Below, piece by piece: positions 5,692 through 6,424 of a DNA stretch of 6,424 nucleotides (within the stretch, counting starts at the first letter, position 1; each line of letters starts with the position of its first letter). The DNA comes from Burkholderiales bacterium (GTDB taxonomy: Bacteria > Pseudomonadota > Gammaproteobacteria > Burkholderiales > Burkholderiaceae_C): the NCBI GenBank assembly GCA_947453585.1, contig CANGHQ010000110.1:1-6424 (forward strand), in the 5' to 3' direction. A model generated the notes under the pieces. It searched no databases, was not told the origin of the DNA, and worked only from the letters and a program-made list of their open reading frames with translations. Both the position numbers and the translations under genes were made by a program.

Positions 5692-6424
5692 ATGGCCTGG
5701 TTCAAACCGTTCAACCCCCCACAAGCCGAATGGCGCGGCAAATCGGTGTGGGTCATTGGCGCGAGCAGCGGCATTGGCCGCGCCACTGCCGTCGCGCTGC
5801 ACGCCCAAGGGGCGCACGTCACCGTCTCCGCGCGCAATGCGGCGGCGCTGGAAGAATTTGTACAAGCGCACCCGGGCAGCCGCGCACTGGCCCTGGACTG
5901 CACCGACCGCGCCGCCGTGCTTGTGGCCGCACGCACGCTGCAACTTGCGGCGCTGCCCGACTGCGTGCTGTATTGCGCCGGCCACTACCAAGCCATGCGC
6001 GCCAGCGCCATGGACGTGGACGACATGCTGCGCCACCTGCAGGTGAACTACCAGGGCGCGTTGTATCTGCTGGAAGCACTGCTGCCCGCATTGCGCCAGC
6101 GCGGCAGCGGCCACTTGGCCTTTGTCAGCAGCGTGGCGGGCTACCGGGGCCTGCCCAACAGCCTGGCCTACGGCCCGACCAAAGCGGCGCTCACCAACCT
6201 GGCCGAGACCCTGCACCTGGATTTGCAAGCCGACGGCATTGGCGTCTCAGTCATCAACCCCGGCTTTGTGGAAACCCCGCTCACCGCCGGCAACACCTTC
6301 ACCATGCCCGGCCTGATTACGCCGGCGCAAGCAGCCCAGGCGATACTCAAGGGCTGGGCTCAAGGCGCGTTTGAGATCCACTTTCCCAAACGCTTTACCT
6401 GGTGGATGAAGGCCCTGCGCGCCA
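5692..6424 (+). CDS. Short-chain dehydrogenase/reductase (3' end missing)
   Basis: The first 244 residues of a classical SDR; the frame is open to the window edge and the stop lies outside. Marks in order are the nucleotide-binding GASSGIGR (23-30), Arg48 after the second strand (which favours NADP(H)), Asp69, a CAG variant of the NNAG motif, Asn119, Ser147, and the catalytic YGPTK with Tyr160 and Lys164, 13 residues after Ser147 as expected. The segment INPGFVETPLT follows. The visible tail FPKRFTWWMKALRA resembles the C-terminal part of SDRs from this neighbourhood, so probably only about 10-30 residues are missing. The substrate cannot be read from sequence; an oxidised lipid or fatty acyl intermediate would suit the operon, which is inference. 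It starts three bases after the lipoprotein stop, without a visible Shine-Dalgarno. A long minus-strand open frame (5203-6228) over this gene is not real. Confidence 0.92.
   Translation, partial: MAWFKPFNPPQAEWRGKSVWVIGASSGIGRATAVALHAQGAHVTVSARNAAALEEFVQAHPGSRALALDCTDRAAVLVAARTLQLAALPDCVLYCAGHYQAMRASAMDVDDMLRHLQVNYQGALYLLEALLPALRQRGSGHLAFVSSVAGYRGLPNSLAYGPTKAALTNLAETLHLDLQADGIGVSVINPGFVETPLTAGNTFTMPGLITPAQAAQAILKGWAQGAFEIHFPKRFTWWMKALRA

Noticed and set aside
5203..6228. 341-codon open frame on the minus strand across the lipoprotein and SDR genes
   Set aside because: It covers two genes with clear family motifs on the + strand, has a low-complexity His/Gln/Ala/Val composition typical of antisense frames in GC-rich DNA, and shows no domain.

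Overview
The window is about 6.4 kb of GC-rich DNA (roughly 65% G+C by eye) with seven genes on the + strand packed end to end. Codon use and protein style suggest a betaproteobacterium, probably Burkholderiales and perhaps a Comamonadaceae relative; this is inference, as no marker gene is present. I see no RNA gene, mobile element, CRISPR array, terminator or convincing promoter. The first gene enters from the left edge and the last runs off the right edge, so this is an internal slice of a longer operon.

Layout: (1) 3'-terminal ~374 codons of an FAD-dependent amine-oxidase/desaturase-like oxidoreductase (ends 1127); (2) a DUF1365 protein (1127-1936), overlapping gene 1 by one base; (3) a SAM-dependent methyltransferase of the cyclopropane-fatty-acyl-phospholipid synthase superfamily (1987-3240); (4) an exported chalcone-isomerase-like protein (3246-3827); (5) a 12-helix MFS permease of the glycoside-pentoside-hexuronide (GPH/MFS_2) type (3845-5143); (6) a DUF3833 lipoprotein (5140-5688), starting by ATGA overlap; (7) a short-chain dehydrogenase/reductase (5692 to the edge). 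Gaps and overlaps are -1, 50, 5, 17 (or -4), -4 and 3 bases, which implies one transcript and coupled translation.

Biological reading: an FAD oxidoreductase, DUF1365 and a Cfa-type methyltransferase form a known neighbourhood in proteobacteria. In Rhodobacter sphaeroides, related genes belong to the RpoE/ChrR singlet-oxygen response and to furan fatty acid synthesis (UfaM methylase, UfaD desaturase, UfaO), which works on phospholipid acyl chains. The methyltransferase here lacks two of the residues that bind the catalytic bicarbonate in true cyclopropane synthases, so a methyl-branched, unsaturated or furan-type lipid product is more likely than a cyclopropane. The second half of the operon would then supply envelope and redox partners of unknown role: an exported chalcone-isomerase-fold protein, a permease, an outer-membrane-type lipoprotein and an SDR. 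The most interesting point is this fixed combination of a lipid-modifying core with four uncharacterised accessory proteins.
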